A DNA stretch of 64,000 nucleotides from the NCBI RefSeq assembly GCF_963966145.1, contig NC_091050.1, positions 25,544,001 through 25,608,000 of the forward strand, in the 5' to 3' direction. The notes below the pieces were generated by a model that was not told where the DNA came from, made no database searches, and saw only the letters and a program-made list of their open reading frames with translations. The stretch's first letter is position 1, and every line of letters starts with the position of its first letter. The translations under genes and the position numbers were made by a program. Of the stretch, positions 24,974 through 35,649 are shown in pieces. This DNA comes from Tenebrio molitor (taxonomy: Eukaryota; Arthropoda; Insecta; Coleoptera; Tenebrionidae).

Positions 24974-24979
24974 CAACCA
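24971..24979 (+). promoter_or_regulatory. candidate stop-codon readthrough signal between LINE B ORF1 and ORF2
   Basis: The ORF1 stop is TAG followed by CAACCA, an exact match to the UAG-CARYYA context known from tobamovirus readthrough. The codons after it run in the same frame straight into the ORF2 endonuclease with no good ATG in between. It could instead be a CAG-to-TAG mutation in a single long ORF, which one copy cannot exclude. Confidence 0.55.
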
Positions 24980-27874
24980 CTGCATTCGTATCATCGGGGG
25001 AGAGATGTTTCACTTTCCCACAACCCATCTGAAACTCATACAGTCAGTTCTTTAGTTTGCTATTATCAAAATGTTAGTGGGCTGGGAACCAAAACTCACA
25101 ATTTTTATCTCTCTACGATTGCTGCTTCGCATTATAACATCATAGCTCTTACCGAAACATGGCTCCATGAGGGCATCAGCGATAGTGAATTGTTTGATTT
25201 GTCAACCTTCACAGTCTTTAGACATGATCGCACTACTGTTCCGGAAGGGCCTAGGCGGGGTGGTGGAGTGTTGCTGGCAGTCCGGAATGAATTTAATGCT
25301 GAGAGGTGCGAAGTGGTCTGTGATGTTATGTCCAGAATCGATCTTTTGCTAGTCAAGATTAATTTTAATTATCGTGCTGTGTACGTCCTGGTGCTTTACA
25401 TTCCCCCGAACTCTCATGATCTTACGTACAAGGTCTTCTGTGATCTTCTGATGTCTTTGCATTTCTTATATGACAGCAATCTATTAATTGTGGGAGATTT
25501 TAATGTTCCGGATTACGTCAACGGAGTATGTGGTCATTCCAAAGCTTCTACCTCTTGTCAACTGCTTAACAATTTGATTTGTTTTTACGACTTGAAACAA
25601 TGCAATAATGTTCGAAACTCTAACAATAGGCTCTTGGATCTGGTGTTTGTCAATCGGTGTCTAAGTTGTTCCGTGATCGACTCAGGTGATCCGTTGGTTG
25701 GAGTCGACGATCATCATCCATTTCTTGAGGTAGGCGTCACCATAGGTGATGTGTTCAAGAGATTTCCAATCGGTCGAAGCAGTTCGTTCAATTTTAGGAA
25801 ATGTAACTTTGTTGCTCTCTACGATGCTTTGAACGGTGTGAATTGGTCGTTTCTCTCTGCTTGTGCAACTGTTGAGTGTGCTGTGTCCGATTTTTATTCA
25901 GTGTTGAATGAGGTGTTTCGCTGTCATGTGCCGTTGAGGAGTAGGTGTTCTGGAAGTTATCCGGTATGGTTCAACAAGAACTTGATTACTCTGTTGAAAA
26001 AGAAGAATAGGGCATGGAGACGTTATAAGACAACCGAATCTGTCTACGACTTTGAAACTTTTAAATCCTTAAGGCGGTGCTTTAAGGCGGATGTTGCCGC
26101 TGTGTACAGAGAATATGTCAGACGAGTTAACAATGACATCAAAATAGATCCAAAGAAATTCTGGTCATTCCTGAATTCCAAGAATAACTCCAGCTCTATT
26201 CCTGCTTCCATGGTTTTTAACAATGCTACTATAACGGATCCTCAAATCATAGTTGACAGCTTTGCTGATCATTTCTCAAAATCTTTTACGAGGGATGCCG
26301 CCAGCACTCTCCCATCTGCTTCTCTTCCGTATGATAATCTTACTCTGACGAGAGTTTCAGACGATGATGTACTTAAAGCCATAAAATGCCTTAAACCTAA
26401 CATGACTAGTGGACCTGATGAGATACCAAGCCTTGTGATAAGGGATTGTGCGGCGGTCTTCGCCGATCCTTTGTGTTTCCTATTCAACCTAATATTAAAT
26501 ACTAGTTGTTATGCTATGAGATGGAAGACTTCGGCCGTGCGCCCCATTCACAAAAAGGATGACAGATCGGAGATTACCAACTACAGGCCTATTGCCTTAA
26601 TCAGTAACTTTGTAAAGGTCTTTGAATATGTCCTGTATAATTCCTCACTCCATTATGTCTCCCACAAGCTATCTCCGAATCAGCATGGCTTCACAAAGTG
26701 TCGGTCCACCGAGACGAACTTGGCGTCGATCAGTCAGTATCTATCTGATGCGTTAGATAACCATTCCCAAGTGGATGTAGTTTACACGGATCTCTCGAAG
26801 GCCTTCGACAGGATTGATCATGGTCTTTTGTTGATCAAATTGGAGTCATTCGGTTTTTCGGATAATCTTGTGGAGCTAATAAGGTCTTATTTAAGCGATC
26901 GATTTATGTACGTGGGAGTGAATGGGTATGCGTCTAAGCCCTTTAAGCAGGAGTCTGGCGTTCCGCAGGGTTCTGTTTTGGGTCCGCTGTTTTTTAATAT
27001 CTTCATAAACGATCTGGTGGACGATCTCGACGTACCGCACCTCTTGTTTGCCGATGACATGAAGATTTACCTTAGGATAGACTCGATTGATGATGCTCTT
27101 CGACTTCAGGGCTGTATTGAGAAGATCTCTAGAAGGTGTAAGTTAAATAACCTTGTTCTCAACCATCTTAAGTGTAGCATAGTCTCATTCACAAGGAAGA
27201 CCAAGCCTCTCTTATTTGACTATAAAATCAACGGCTCCATTCTTACAAGACGTGAGTCTATTAGAGATCTGGGTGTCATCTTCGATTCCAAACTATCCTT
27301 CGGCGAACACATTCGGACCATTGCGGGGACTGCCTTCAGGGCACTGGGTTTTGTTTTGCGTGCTGGCAGGGAATTCTCTGATGTCGCGACCCTGAAGCTT
27401 CTGTACATCACCTATGTGAGATCGCGGCTCGAGTATGCTTCCCTTGTGTGGTCACCGATATATGATGTTCACTCTTCTCTTCTGGAGCGAGTGCAACGCA
27501 GATTCCTGAAGAATGTAGTCTTCATGTTGAATGGTGCATATCCGCCCCGTGGGTGTCCATAAGGTCTTCTGCTCGGTGAGGTTGGTCTGCAGTCTCTGCT
27601 TGATAGACGCATGGAGCATTCGGTGATCTTTTTGTTCAAATTGTTCAGAGGGCTGCAGGAATGTCCTCACGTTCTGGAGAGGATCAGCTTGAGGGTTAGC
27701 CGGTCGGGATCTAGGGTAAGGAGTGTTTTCTACATCGGTCAGCGCCACACTGACATCGGGCTCAAGTCACCCGTCACTCGAATGCTGCGAAATTACCAGA
27801 GTGTCGAGGCCCACATCGATATTTTTTGTTGCAGCATTTCGCAAATCAAAAAATTCTTCTCCATCTCCTCGTGA
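24974..27874 (+). CDS. LINE B ORF2: APE endonuclease and reverse transcriptase, one nonsense codon
   Basis: This ORF makes the target-primed reverse transcription enzyme. Read from the UAG it has about 966 codons. The AP-endonuclease-like domain shows IIALTETWLHEG, GGGVLLAV, VLYIPPNSHD, IVGDFNVPDY, LLDLVFVN and DDHHPF. The reverse transcriptase shows YRPIALISNFVKVFEYVL, NQHGFTKCRSTETNL, the catalytic Asp in YTDLSKAFDRIDHGLL, SGVPQGSVLGPLFF, the active site LLFADDMKIY and IRDLGVIFDSKLSF. The C-terminal LEYASLVWSPIYD and LLERVQRRFLK follow. At 27560-27562 a TAA replaces what looks like a CAA codon (PRGCP-stop-GLLLGEVGL); the frame then continues to the TGA at 27872-27874. No frameshift was seen. 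The copy is therefore one or two point changes from an intact frame, suggesting recent insertion. Confidence 0.85.
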
Positions 27875-28054
27875 ATTAGGGCGATCCTACTCAGATGAGT
27901 GCTCGGTAGTTGTAGCCTGGGTGTTGGGATGCTCTCTGTGTAATGGTTGTTGTGTTGTGATTGTGTTTTGTGTATCATTTTCTTTTTGGCAGGGCTTCTA
28001 ATTGGGCGTCAAGCCTGTTAGCCGTCAACAATAATAATAATAATAATAATAATA

Positions 28055-28455
28055 TAACACAGACATATAACACAAAAATTAATAAATATTTAGAGCTCTC
28101 CGTTGCTATGAGAAATCTTTGGTGTTTAAAAAAAAATTCGATTTTACCACTTGTAATTTCAGCAACGGGAATAGTACCGCAATCTCTTTTTAAAAATTTA
28201 AAAATTCTGGATTTAGATAACACATTGGTAGTTGAAATTCAAAAAGGTATACTATTATACTCATGTCACATCGTGAGGAAGTTCCTTAACATTGACACAG
28301 AACATAATACACAACAAAGTCAAAATGCGGAGGCGAGACGCCGGTAATTATGTTGATAAGCACTGCACTATTACCTACTTGATAGTAATATCCGTAATAG
28401 TGTATGTACTCCGGCAAAATTGCCGTGCCGCCGGGTGGAGGTGGGATACGAAGAC
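28055..28455 (+). pseudogene. LINE A copy 1, 3' part: end of nuclease domain and 3' UTR
   Basis: The reading resumes as TYNTKINKYLELSVAMRNLW, then LPLVISATGIVPQSLFKNLK and LLYSCHIVRKFLN, ending at TAA 28345-28347. This is the C-terminal part of the restriction-like endonuclease region of R2/R4-type elements. The 3' UTR contains the palindrome CGGCAAAATTGCCG followed by GCCGCCGGGTGG. The same UTR ends three other copies in the window. The junctions with LINE B show this is the far side of the nested insertion. Confidence 0.85.
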
Positions 28456-29761
28456 ACAAATGGGTCGCGCGTGAGTTTGAGATGTTTCCACCATGTTTTA
28501 CAAAAATCCACAATTATCTCGACCATCCCCACGTATTACGCTTTAAACATTTATAAGCTAGCGAAGGAGCGTAAGGCAGCTTGGTTCTAGCTTTGCAAAC
28601 CATGGTTTTTTGTCAAATCAGGTTTTTCAATTCACTAACTTTCCAAAAAGAGAAGAACACCAAGTTTTAGAGTGGGTCTGTGGCTTTCACTTTTTATAAG
28701 CGCACTCCCTCATTTTTGATCCCTTTTTAATTATTCCGAGTGACGTTTTTGGTGTAATAAGTAACTAGTTATTGTTCAACACTTTAATCAAAATTTCAAT
28801 GTTTCCACTTTCCATCCCGGTAGCAACCAATTGTGTTTATATTTCAGGTGTCTTCGTGGGTTGTTCCTTAGCTAGGGATCTACTACATTTCGTTATTTCC
28901 ACCACTTTCGTGGAAGTTTGTGGTACTTGACAAGCGTCGTTTGTTTTTGCTTTGAAATAGTCATATTCAACTCAACCGATGAACTTTGAGTACCTCAATT
29001 TGTTGACTTAACGTAAAGCAGTTAGGACTTTTCCCTTAGCACTAAATCACGGGTAGGCGGGGAATGTTAAAGTCGTAAGGATAGGTGCCACAGACCATCG
29101 GACCACACAAAGCCACTCGCTCCTTCTATAGCGTATCTGCCGCACATTGTAAATTAACTTGAAAAAAAAAACATGCTAAAGTTCTCGTCTAGTGCTCGCT
29201 CTCGCTCGAACGGTCCGAAGTAACTGCATTGTTTGTAATGTACGTGACCCTTCTGTTTTTCCTGAATTTTAGATTGTGTTGTTTATGAAATCAGTTTTGC
29301 TCAGCTTACAATAACTGTCCCGTTCACGTGGTCACTTCGGATTTGTTCGTATTTTCAGGAGAGGTTTTTAGCGGAGCCTCATTCGGGGGTCTATGGGAAT
29401 GGCCAGAGCTCACCATTTTCCTAGAGTTCTAAATCAGTAGTCTTCTCACATTTGGGGCGACCTGACCTGCCCTCTCCCGAGACGTTTCATTATTCATTAA
29501 TCCCGGCGTTAACAAAAATCATAATATTGAATAAATAGCTGGTTATAATTATTGTGTTGTTTTATTTGCACTCTTCTGTGTGGTTCACAAACCCTGTTGG
29601 AACGAATCTGGTAATGTTTAATTTGTATTAAAAAAAACACACACAACGCAGGGAAATTAACGAGGTTCGATCATTTTCATTGCGTATGTTGGTAGAAAAA
29701 AAAATGAGATGGCCGCTTGGTGGGATTTTTGAATTACCCACTTGGTTCATCACAACGTGTT
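28456..29761. other. no gene recognised
   Basis: 1.3 kb of unremarkable sequence. No long frame, transposon terminus or inverted repeat was seen, and a poly-A tract lies at 29,695. Confidence 0.5.
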
Positions 29762-29857
29762 CAGGGGACCTCAAAACGTAAAGATCTGATGAAATTAGCA
29801 ATTCGAAATTTTGGACCGATCACAATAACTTACCCACCTTTGGTCGGGTAAGTTAAT
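29762..29857 (-). repeat. fragment of the 19.8-kb fold-back family
   Basis: About 95 bp is an inverted near-copy of 20,690-20,785. It includes TTACCCACCTTTGGTCGGGT and GATCTGATGAAATTAGCAAT. Presumably a truncated or solo end of the same family. Confidence 0.8.
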
Positions 29858-30043
29858 AACCAAACCCTCCAAATTAAATGAACTGGCCATGGGCATCGAA
29901 GCGGTAAAATCCTACGTTGTGTGTATTTTTTAATATAAAAGGGAGGAAGACTAGTTCGTGATGCAAATAGAGGACCTCTGGGGTGAACAAACTTAAAAAA
30001 AAATACATAAGCAGGTGGGAGGACGTCTATAAACACAAGAATA

Positions 30044-30174
30044 ATAGTATATTATACACCAAGGTGAAGAAGTTCATGATTATAGCCAGAGCGCCAAGAT
30101 TAGACCCCGAGGCGTGCCTAGGGTTCTAAGGCGCGAAGGCTATAAGGGACTTTTTCACCGTGGTTGATATACTA
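30044..30174. repeat. 131-bp hairpin element
   Basis: The two ends pair: ATAGTATATTATACACCAAG... ...GATTATAGCC on the left against GGCTATAAGG... ...GGTTGATATACTAT on the right, with CACC-GGTG and AAGT-ACTT positions matched. The spacer is GC-rich. It is probably a very short MITE. Its superfamily is unknown. Confidence 0.55.
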
Positions 30175-30966
30175 TTTTTTTCACTGCTAGATACGTTAAA
30201 ACCCTTTCTGATAATAAGGCACCTGATCCAAATCATTATCTTTTATTAGGCCTATACAAGCTTCGTGGTACCAAACGGAACAATTCTTGCACATACGCAT
30301 AGTTATCATTTCACAGGTGTCACATCAGGGACGATACCAACTTCCCTTATTTGATTTTCTCTCAAAATAATCATTCAAGAATAAAGCCCACTAGGGTGTT
30401 AATAAGGCCCACTCCTTTGCCGGGCCTTATTAAAACCAGCTCACATTAAAGGGTATAAGATATGATACGAAAAGAAGCTAAAAGCAGATTTGAAATAAAT
30501 GCATGCAATGAAAAAGAACTTTCCAAGGAATACTGCAATGCTATTTTCAAACAGAAATTTGTGGCAAATACCTTAAAATCTTACATTTACTTTTCCCGCT
30601 TTTTAACAACACTGGTGGGTGAACTTTGCAAAGTTATTTTACCGCGAAATTTGAACATATCTGGTACGGTCATTTGTACGAATTTTATGCACTCATGTTA
30701 AACGAAGCCCTTATGTTGTTGTATATTTAGAGATTTATATAACTAAGTCAATATCATTAGTGGACCTTATTTTCGAGCGGGCCTTATTTGGGACAGGTAC
30801 CTTAATTATTGATCAAATTATTTTGTCTGATGCGACGATCCGAGTTCTCATTTTTCAACGGTTGCTATGAAAATCGTCTACGTTAACCAATGAAATCAAC
30901 GAAAATATTTCGTTGCTAAGTGACGGCTGTTCATTATTGACCTTGGTTAATAATGAAAATTATTAT
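30175..30966. other. no gene recognised; AATAAGGC-rich repeats
   Basis: The motif AATAAGGC, or its complement GCCTTATT, occurs several times in both orientations between 30,210 and 30,790. Around 30,400-30,435 it forms a palindrome (AATAAGGCCC...GGGCCTTATT). This suggests remnants of one or two small inverted-repeat elements whose limits I cannot define. The ORF at 30462-30701 has no motif. Confidence 0.4.
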
Positions 30967-31045
30967 TAACCAGACATTATTATTTTAAATAAACAACAAA
31001 AGCAGGCATATCTTTTAGATATAGCTGTTCCAAATTCACACAATA
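30967..31045 (+). pseudogene. LINE A copy 2, 5' fragment (nuclease motif)
   Basis: The sequence parallels 23,440-23,517 and includes AGACATTATTATTTTAAATA and codons for LLDIAVPNSH. It is 5'-truncated at a TTATTATTAA tract and stops at the TA target of the DUF4817 transposon at 31,046. It resumes at 32,768. Confidence 0.85.
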
Positions 31046-32767
31046 CAGGCTGTCCCAGAACTGGCTCCCCAGAGAAAACAGGCATGTGCCGACAACAAAA
31101 GAGATTCCAAATTGACTAAAATAAATTTTCTGCTAGCTCAAATTACCGAGTTATAAAGTTTTTAATTTCACCAATCCCGGAAGCTCGTCCTCAGGTGTTA
31201 CTAAAACATCCGATCGGTTGCTAAACAACAACAAAAAATCTCTGATATCGCACAAATCAATAAAATGTTTGGGCAACTGGAATTTTGACGTTTATCTGTC
31301 ATCAACATCAAGATTTGACAATTGCAAAATTCGAAATAAAACAATAAAAATGGCGATTCTAAAAAGAACCATTTATTTAAATAGGTAACAATGTTAAAGC
31401 AGATGTTCGAAATGACTACCTTTCATTTGTATGCACAATTGCGCTCTACGTAACAAACTTCTTGTAGTCGCGTTAGTTATCATTTCTTCAGTAACTGAAA
31501 CAAAGCCTCCTGAATTCGAACTCTCAGATCAGCCTCTGAATTTATGGGCCGCCGATAAATGATTCAGATCTGGAGACCTGGCAGGCCAATGATGCGGTCT
31601 TCCTCGGCCGATCCAGCGCTGTGGATATTGGTTATCCAAAATTTCCCGAACGTTTCTGCTAAAATGTTGGAACCAGTCATTTATGCGATAAGCAAGAGGT
31701 ACAATTTCAAGTAAATCAGGTAGCTCCGTGCCAATGAACTGAGCATATCTTGCCCCCGTTAATCTTGCGGGGAATTCAAACGGTCCAATCTAGAGCCGGG
31801 GATTCGGAATTTTAACAAATTAAAGGATCCACCACGCTTATACTTGCCAAACGATCGCCCAATAGCCCAGTCCACAAATTAACAGAAAACCTATGTTGAA
31901 AACCTCTGGGAAATAATTCTCTTGGATTTTCCTCTGCCCAGATATGAAGGTTGTGATAATTGGAACAACCTTACCGGCAAAATAGCGACTCATCAGAAAA
32001 CAGTATCCGTGACAAGAAGTGCGGAGCATCGTTTTGGTTTATTAACCATAGATAAAACTCTCGCCTAATTGGATAATCCTCTGGCAGAAGATGTTGTACT
32101 CCTGTATAGTGGTACGGATGCCTCCTATTATGAGCTGGAACTCTCTGCACCGAACTCTTGGATAAACTCATTTCACGAATACTCCGGGTGCCGTCTTCCT
32201 CAAAGACATTCAATACGGCTTCCTCGTGTTCGACAGTCCTTACACTCCCAACTTCTTCTTCGAACTGGCTGCATCTGACCCGTTTCTCGACCCCGAGCGA
32301 TTAATTTCAGGATTGTTTTATGATCCGGATGACTTTGTCTTTGTGGAAATTGTTCACGGTACAACCTTACTGCTTCACGTGTATTGTTCCCACATCGCGC
32401 AAAAGTAAGAATCATATCTACGTACTCAGAGGAAGAATACATGTTAAATGATACGAGTACACTTGAATTAAATATCGCAGCGAAATTGTATAACAAATGT
32501 CAAACTGACGTAAACAATCATTCTAATAAATGTAGTGGACCAAATCTAATGGACAGAATTATAGAGGTTTACGGATAAAAAGGAAACCTAGGCAATGCAA
32601 AATTGCGATTATTCCACCTTAATGATGCTCAACTCTAATTGGTCAACTTCAGAATGTCTTTTCTCGGTTATCATTTGAGATAAGACTTTTTTTCTTCAAA
32701 ATACACGTTAATCTATTCGCCCTAAGGCTCCCTTTTTTCTCTGGGGAGCCAGTTCTGGGACACCCTG
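31046..32767 (-). mobile_element. DUF4817/DDE (IS630-type) transposon, 1722 bp, TIRs and TA target copies
   Basis: The ends are perfect or near-perfect inverted repeats: CAGGCTGTCCCAGAACTGGC on the left, the complement of CAGGGTGTCCCAGAACTGGC on the right, continuing about 12 bp more. TA lies outside each end (31044-31045, 32768-32769). It interrupts LINE A copy 2 and the flanks join cleanly without it. It carries a broken transposase on the minus strand. Confidence 0.9.
31838..32496 (-). pseudogene. DUF4817/DDE transposase, broken
   Basis: The N-terminal HTH region (DUF4817) is readable at 32496-32200: MYSSSEYVDMILTFARCGNN, REAVRLYREQFPQRQSHPD and RGRETGQM. A second frame at 32213-31971 carries RRHPYHYTGVQHLLPEDYP, FYLWLINQN and the first catalytic block RILFSDESLF. 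From about 32,030 downward the match continues in other frames (IWAEENPR, GFQH). The later catalytic residues lie in stretches with stops. The usual family length is about 350-380 residues, and here at least three frame changes are needed, so it cannot be functional. Confidence 0.8.
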
Positions 32768-33118
32768 TATAACAGACATAACACAAAAATTAATAAATAT
32801 TTAGAACTCTCCGTTGCTATGAGAAATTTTTGGTGTTTAGAAAAAATTTCGATTTTACCACTTATAATTTCAGTAACGGGTATTGTACCTACCGCAATCT
32901 CTTTTTAAAAATCTAAAAATTTTGGACTTAGAGAACACATTGGTGGTTGAAATTCAAAAAGGTATATTATTATACTCATGTCATATCGTGAGGAAATTCC
33001 TTAACATTGACAGAACATAAAACACAAAAAAGTCAAAATGTGGAGGCGAGACGCCGGTAATTATGTTGATAAGCAATGCACTATTACTTGATAGTATTAT
33101 CCGTAATAGTGTATGTAC
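32768..33118 (+). pseudogene. LINE A copy 2, 3' part
   Basis: It follows 28,065-28,420 closely, covering the nuclease C-terminus (complement of the sequence coding ISATGIVPQSLF, here with a small insertion) and the 3' UTR up to GTATGTAC. The UTR is then interrupted by two MITEs and finishes at about 33,888 with GCCGTGCCGCCGGGTGG. Confidence 0.8.
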
Positions 33119-33474
33119 TATGGTGGACAATAAATTTAGGCCGGCGAATTTCTGACATTTCAAAAAAGTCAATGTAAGCGACCATTTATTGTCATTATGA
33201 CTGATGTGTCAGTTTGTCAAACTGAAGGTTTTCAAGCTGTTTCGCGTTTCCTTCACCTTTTTCGTAACTTACAGATCATGACGCACTAGCATAACTGATT
33301 TGTAGTAGCACTTCTCTCTGGTGCACGCTTCTCTTTCCAATTTTAATTTTGATTATCATTGTCACGATGACAAGAATGACAAAAATCGAAAATGGGGTTA
33401 GTTGAACATAATGCCAGCTTCACATTTTGATGTCAAGGCAATGACAGGCCGGCCTAAATTTATTGTCCGCCATA
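33119..33474. mobile_element. MITE-A, 356 bp, flanked by GTAC
   Basis: The terminal inverted repeats are TATGGTGGACAATAAATTTA and the complement TAAATTTATTGTCCGCCATA, extending into GGCCGGC. GTAC is present on both sides (33115-33118 and 33475-33478). It has no coding capacity. Confidence 0.85.
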
Positions 33475-33478
33475 GTAC

Positions 33479-33846
33479 TATGCCGGCCAAAAAATTTTGG
33501 CCGTCATTGTCTGTCAATTAAAAAAAAAAATTGTAATCCGTACTTTAGTGTCATTATGATTACCTTATTAATTATGAACCTTATTTTTTGGGTGGTAAAT
33601 TTCAAAACTCAAAATTATTGTGTCATTTCTACTATACGGAACGTTTACCTCAGGTTATCTATGTACGATTGCTCTAATTTTGTTCATTCATGTCGGATTT
33701 TTGTAATACGAGTATCTGAGCTTCAAACAGTTTAAATTGATTGTCAAACTGACAAGAATTGAAAGTGGGGTTACGATTCGTAAAGGTTTATTTACACTTT
33801 ACTTGAACGTCAAGAGGGTGACGGCCAAAATTATTTGGCCGCCATA
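33479..33846. mobile_element. MITE-B, 368 bp, flanked by GTAC
   Basis: The termini TATGCCGGCCAAAAAATTTT and AAAATTATTTGGCCGCCATA are inverted repeats. GTAC lies on both sides, and the left copy is shared with MITE-A. The terminal TATGGCGG-like bases match MITE-A while the inner sequence differs, so the two are related but distinct. Confidence 0.85.
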
Positions 33847-33850
33847 GTAC

Positions 33851-33890
33851 CTACTCTGGCCGTGCCGCCGGGTGGTGGAGGGTTAAGGAA
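33851..33890 (+). pseudogene. LINE A copy 2, 3' terminus
   Basis: GCCGTGCCGCCGGGTGGTGG followed by AGGGTTAAG matches the end of copy 4 at 55.62 kb and marks the 3' end of the element. Confidence 0.75.
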
Positions 33891-33969
33891 AAGATCGACG
33901 GATATTTGTTTTTGTGTCAAGTACGTTGACAGCATGGAACCTTTATCAGTAATGTCATCCACTGTCATT

Positions 33970-34437
33970 TTATGTACCTAGTTCGTCTCGTCGAAGGGCC
34001 CCAGCAATGCCCATTATCATAACCGCTTTCATTAAAATGTAGTCGTTGGGGGCTTCCAATAAGAACTTGTTCATTTCTTGTCTGCTAAAAACGTTAGATT
34101 TTTTTGGATAATGTCCACGATTTTTTTTTTTCAGAAATGCGATCAATTTGTTAAATTTGGATATATCCATACCATCGTGTAGATTTATCGTACTCTTGAG
34201 CATGGAATATTCTGCCCATAAACTACCGGGAGATTTCAATTTTGAAGTTCTTTGAACAAAATACGCCAACAGAGATTTTTCCGTTATTGCTGCTCCTTTT
34301 TCATCTAACCAGTCCTTAAAAATCTCATATTTTTTATCGTACCTTTATTTTGATTTTGAGGGAATCAAAAAATGACAACCAGTTTGATACGCTTCCTCAA
34401 TTTCGCTCTTTATATCCAAATTCTCTTCTTCAGCCAT
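33970..34437 (-). pseudogene. Crypton-like tyrosine recombinase, N-terminal part
   Basis: The reading runs from the ATG at 34437: MAEEENLDIKSEIEEAYQTG, one in-frame TAA, then KKYEIFKDWLDEKGA, LLAYFVQRTSKLKSPGSLW, YSMLKSTINLHDG, SNVFSRQEMNKFLLEAPND and MIMGIAGALRRDEL. The order (core-binding SAM-like helices, then a helix ending in an A-L-R-x-x-E-L box with the first catalytic Arg) is that of the tyrosine recombinases in Crypton DNA transposons and their domesticated relatives. The sequence stops just after this Arg, so the rest of the catalytic domain (R-H-x-x-R, Y) is missing. A MITE begins one base upstream of the ATG. The family is assigned by pattern and is not proven. Confidence 0.6.
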
Positions 34438-34832
34438 TATACCGGGACATTTTTTTAACTCTGAACATAGTCCATACTTTTTCCCTATGTTCAATTTTAA
34501 AAAACACAGATCTATGCATTGTGAGTTGCTATGCAACCACCTATACCGAACACAATAGATAATGTTAAAAATTGTTCCGATTGATGGAGTTGGTCTATCA
34601 TGTGTTGCATTGGAAATGTCACGCACATTTCTAATGCTCTGATTGGCATAGAATAACTGCATTATGTGTATTTCTTCTTCAAACAACTTGACCATTTTGT
34701 TAAACTGTCAAGTACTTATTTTCGTTACCTTGGATACGTGATTACATACATGCATTGACCTGTATTTTTTAAAACTGAACATAGGGAATAAGTATGGGCT
34801 ATGTTCAATGTTAAAAAAATGTCCCGGTATAA
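34438..34832. mobile_element. 395-bp MITE with about 75-bp inverted ends
   Basis: The left end TTATACCGGGACATTTTTTT and right end AAAAAAATGTCCCGGTATAA are inverted. The match continues inward through GAACATAG...CCATAC...CCCTATGTTCA. It abuts the start codon of the Crypton-like fragment. It has no coding capacity. Confidence 0.8.
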
Positions 34833-35019
34833 GTTTACAAGTAGTAATCTTGTGGTATTTTTCTATTTTTCTTGCTTTGAAATTGTTTGCAGGATTACTG
34901 TTCAATAAATCACCGATAATAATCACAAAATTATTATAAACTTGACCTTTTTTCTCGGTTTCTAACACAAAAAAAACAAAATCAACTGTTTCACAGAATT
35001 TGTTTTACAGAACTCTATA

Positions 35020-35540
35020 CAGGGTGTTAGGTAAATGTCCTGCCAAACTTTCACCGCGAGCTACTGGCTGCATGTAGAACTCGTAAAAAATATTTAAAAA
35101 ATTCTATGTCAAAAAATAAATTGACATTTAATTTTTGAGGTAAATTTTTTTTTAAACTGCTTTTAGTCTTCTACGTTGTCCCACAACCTCGTAGGTAAAA
35201 TTTCGGCACATTTTTAAAATACACCTTGTATATCATATTTTATAAAACGTACACCAATGCGGTTTTCTTGTTTTAAAGCATATTTCCTAGAGGTTACTTC
35301 GCATTGGCGTACGTTTTATAAAATATGATATACAGGGTGTATTTAAAAAATATTCCGAAATTTTACCTACGAGGTTGTGGGACAACGTAGAAGACTAAAA
35401 GCAGTTAAAAAAAAATTTAACTCAAAAATTAAATGTCAATTTACTTTTTGACATAGAATTTTTTAAATATTTTTTCCGAGTTCTACATGAAGGCAGTAGC
35501 TCGCGATTAAAGTTTGGCCAGACATTTACCTAACACCCTG
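35020..35540. mobile_element. 521-bp palindromic MITE, TA target copies
   Basis: The ends are CAGGGTGTTAGGTAAATGTC and its inverted copy. The two halves match almost throughout, including the inverted CTACGAGGTTGTGGGACAAC block. TA is found outside both ends (35018-35019, 35541-35542). A single transcript would form one long hairpin. The CAGGGTG terminus links it to the IS630/Tc1-mariner group. Confidence 0.88.
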
Positions 35541-35649
35541 TATAATCATACACATCACAGATACACATTCAACATATTCTTGTCAAAAGAAAGCCAAGTA
35601 ATTTCGTATAAAGGGTTATGCGAAAAACATAATGGACTATAATGTATTC

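Larger units (their letters stand above)
23518..28054 (+). mobile_element. LINE B: nearly full-length CR1/Jockey-group non-LTR retrotransposon
   Basis: A 4.5-kb element begins with a GC-richer leader (GGACGTACGGACGCGTGTGC) and ends with (AAT)n at 28,028-28,053. It carries ORF1 (zinc-finger RNA-binding protein) and ORF2 (endonuclease and reverse transcriptase) in one frame. It sits exactly inside the endonuclease domain of LINE A copy 1, whose reading resumes right after the (AAT)n tail. The leader has no recognisable promoter, as expected for LINEs with internal promoters. It is close to intact: only the UAG between the ORFs and one TAA in ORF2 interrupt the frame. Confidence 0.88.

Noticed and set aside
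27452..27748. Antisense ORF opposite LINE B ORF2
   Set aside because: Shadow frame of the reverse transcriptase C-terminus.
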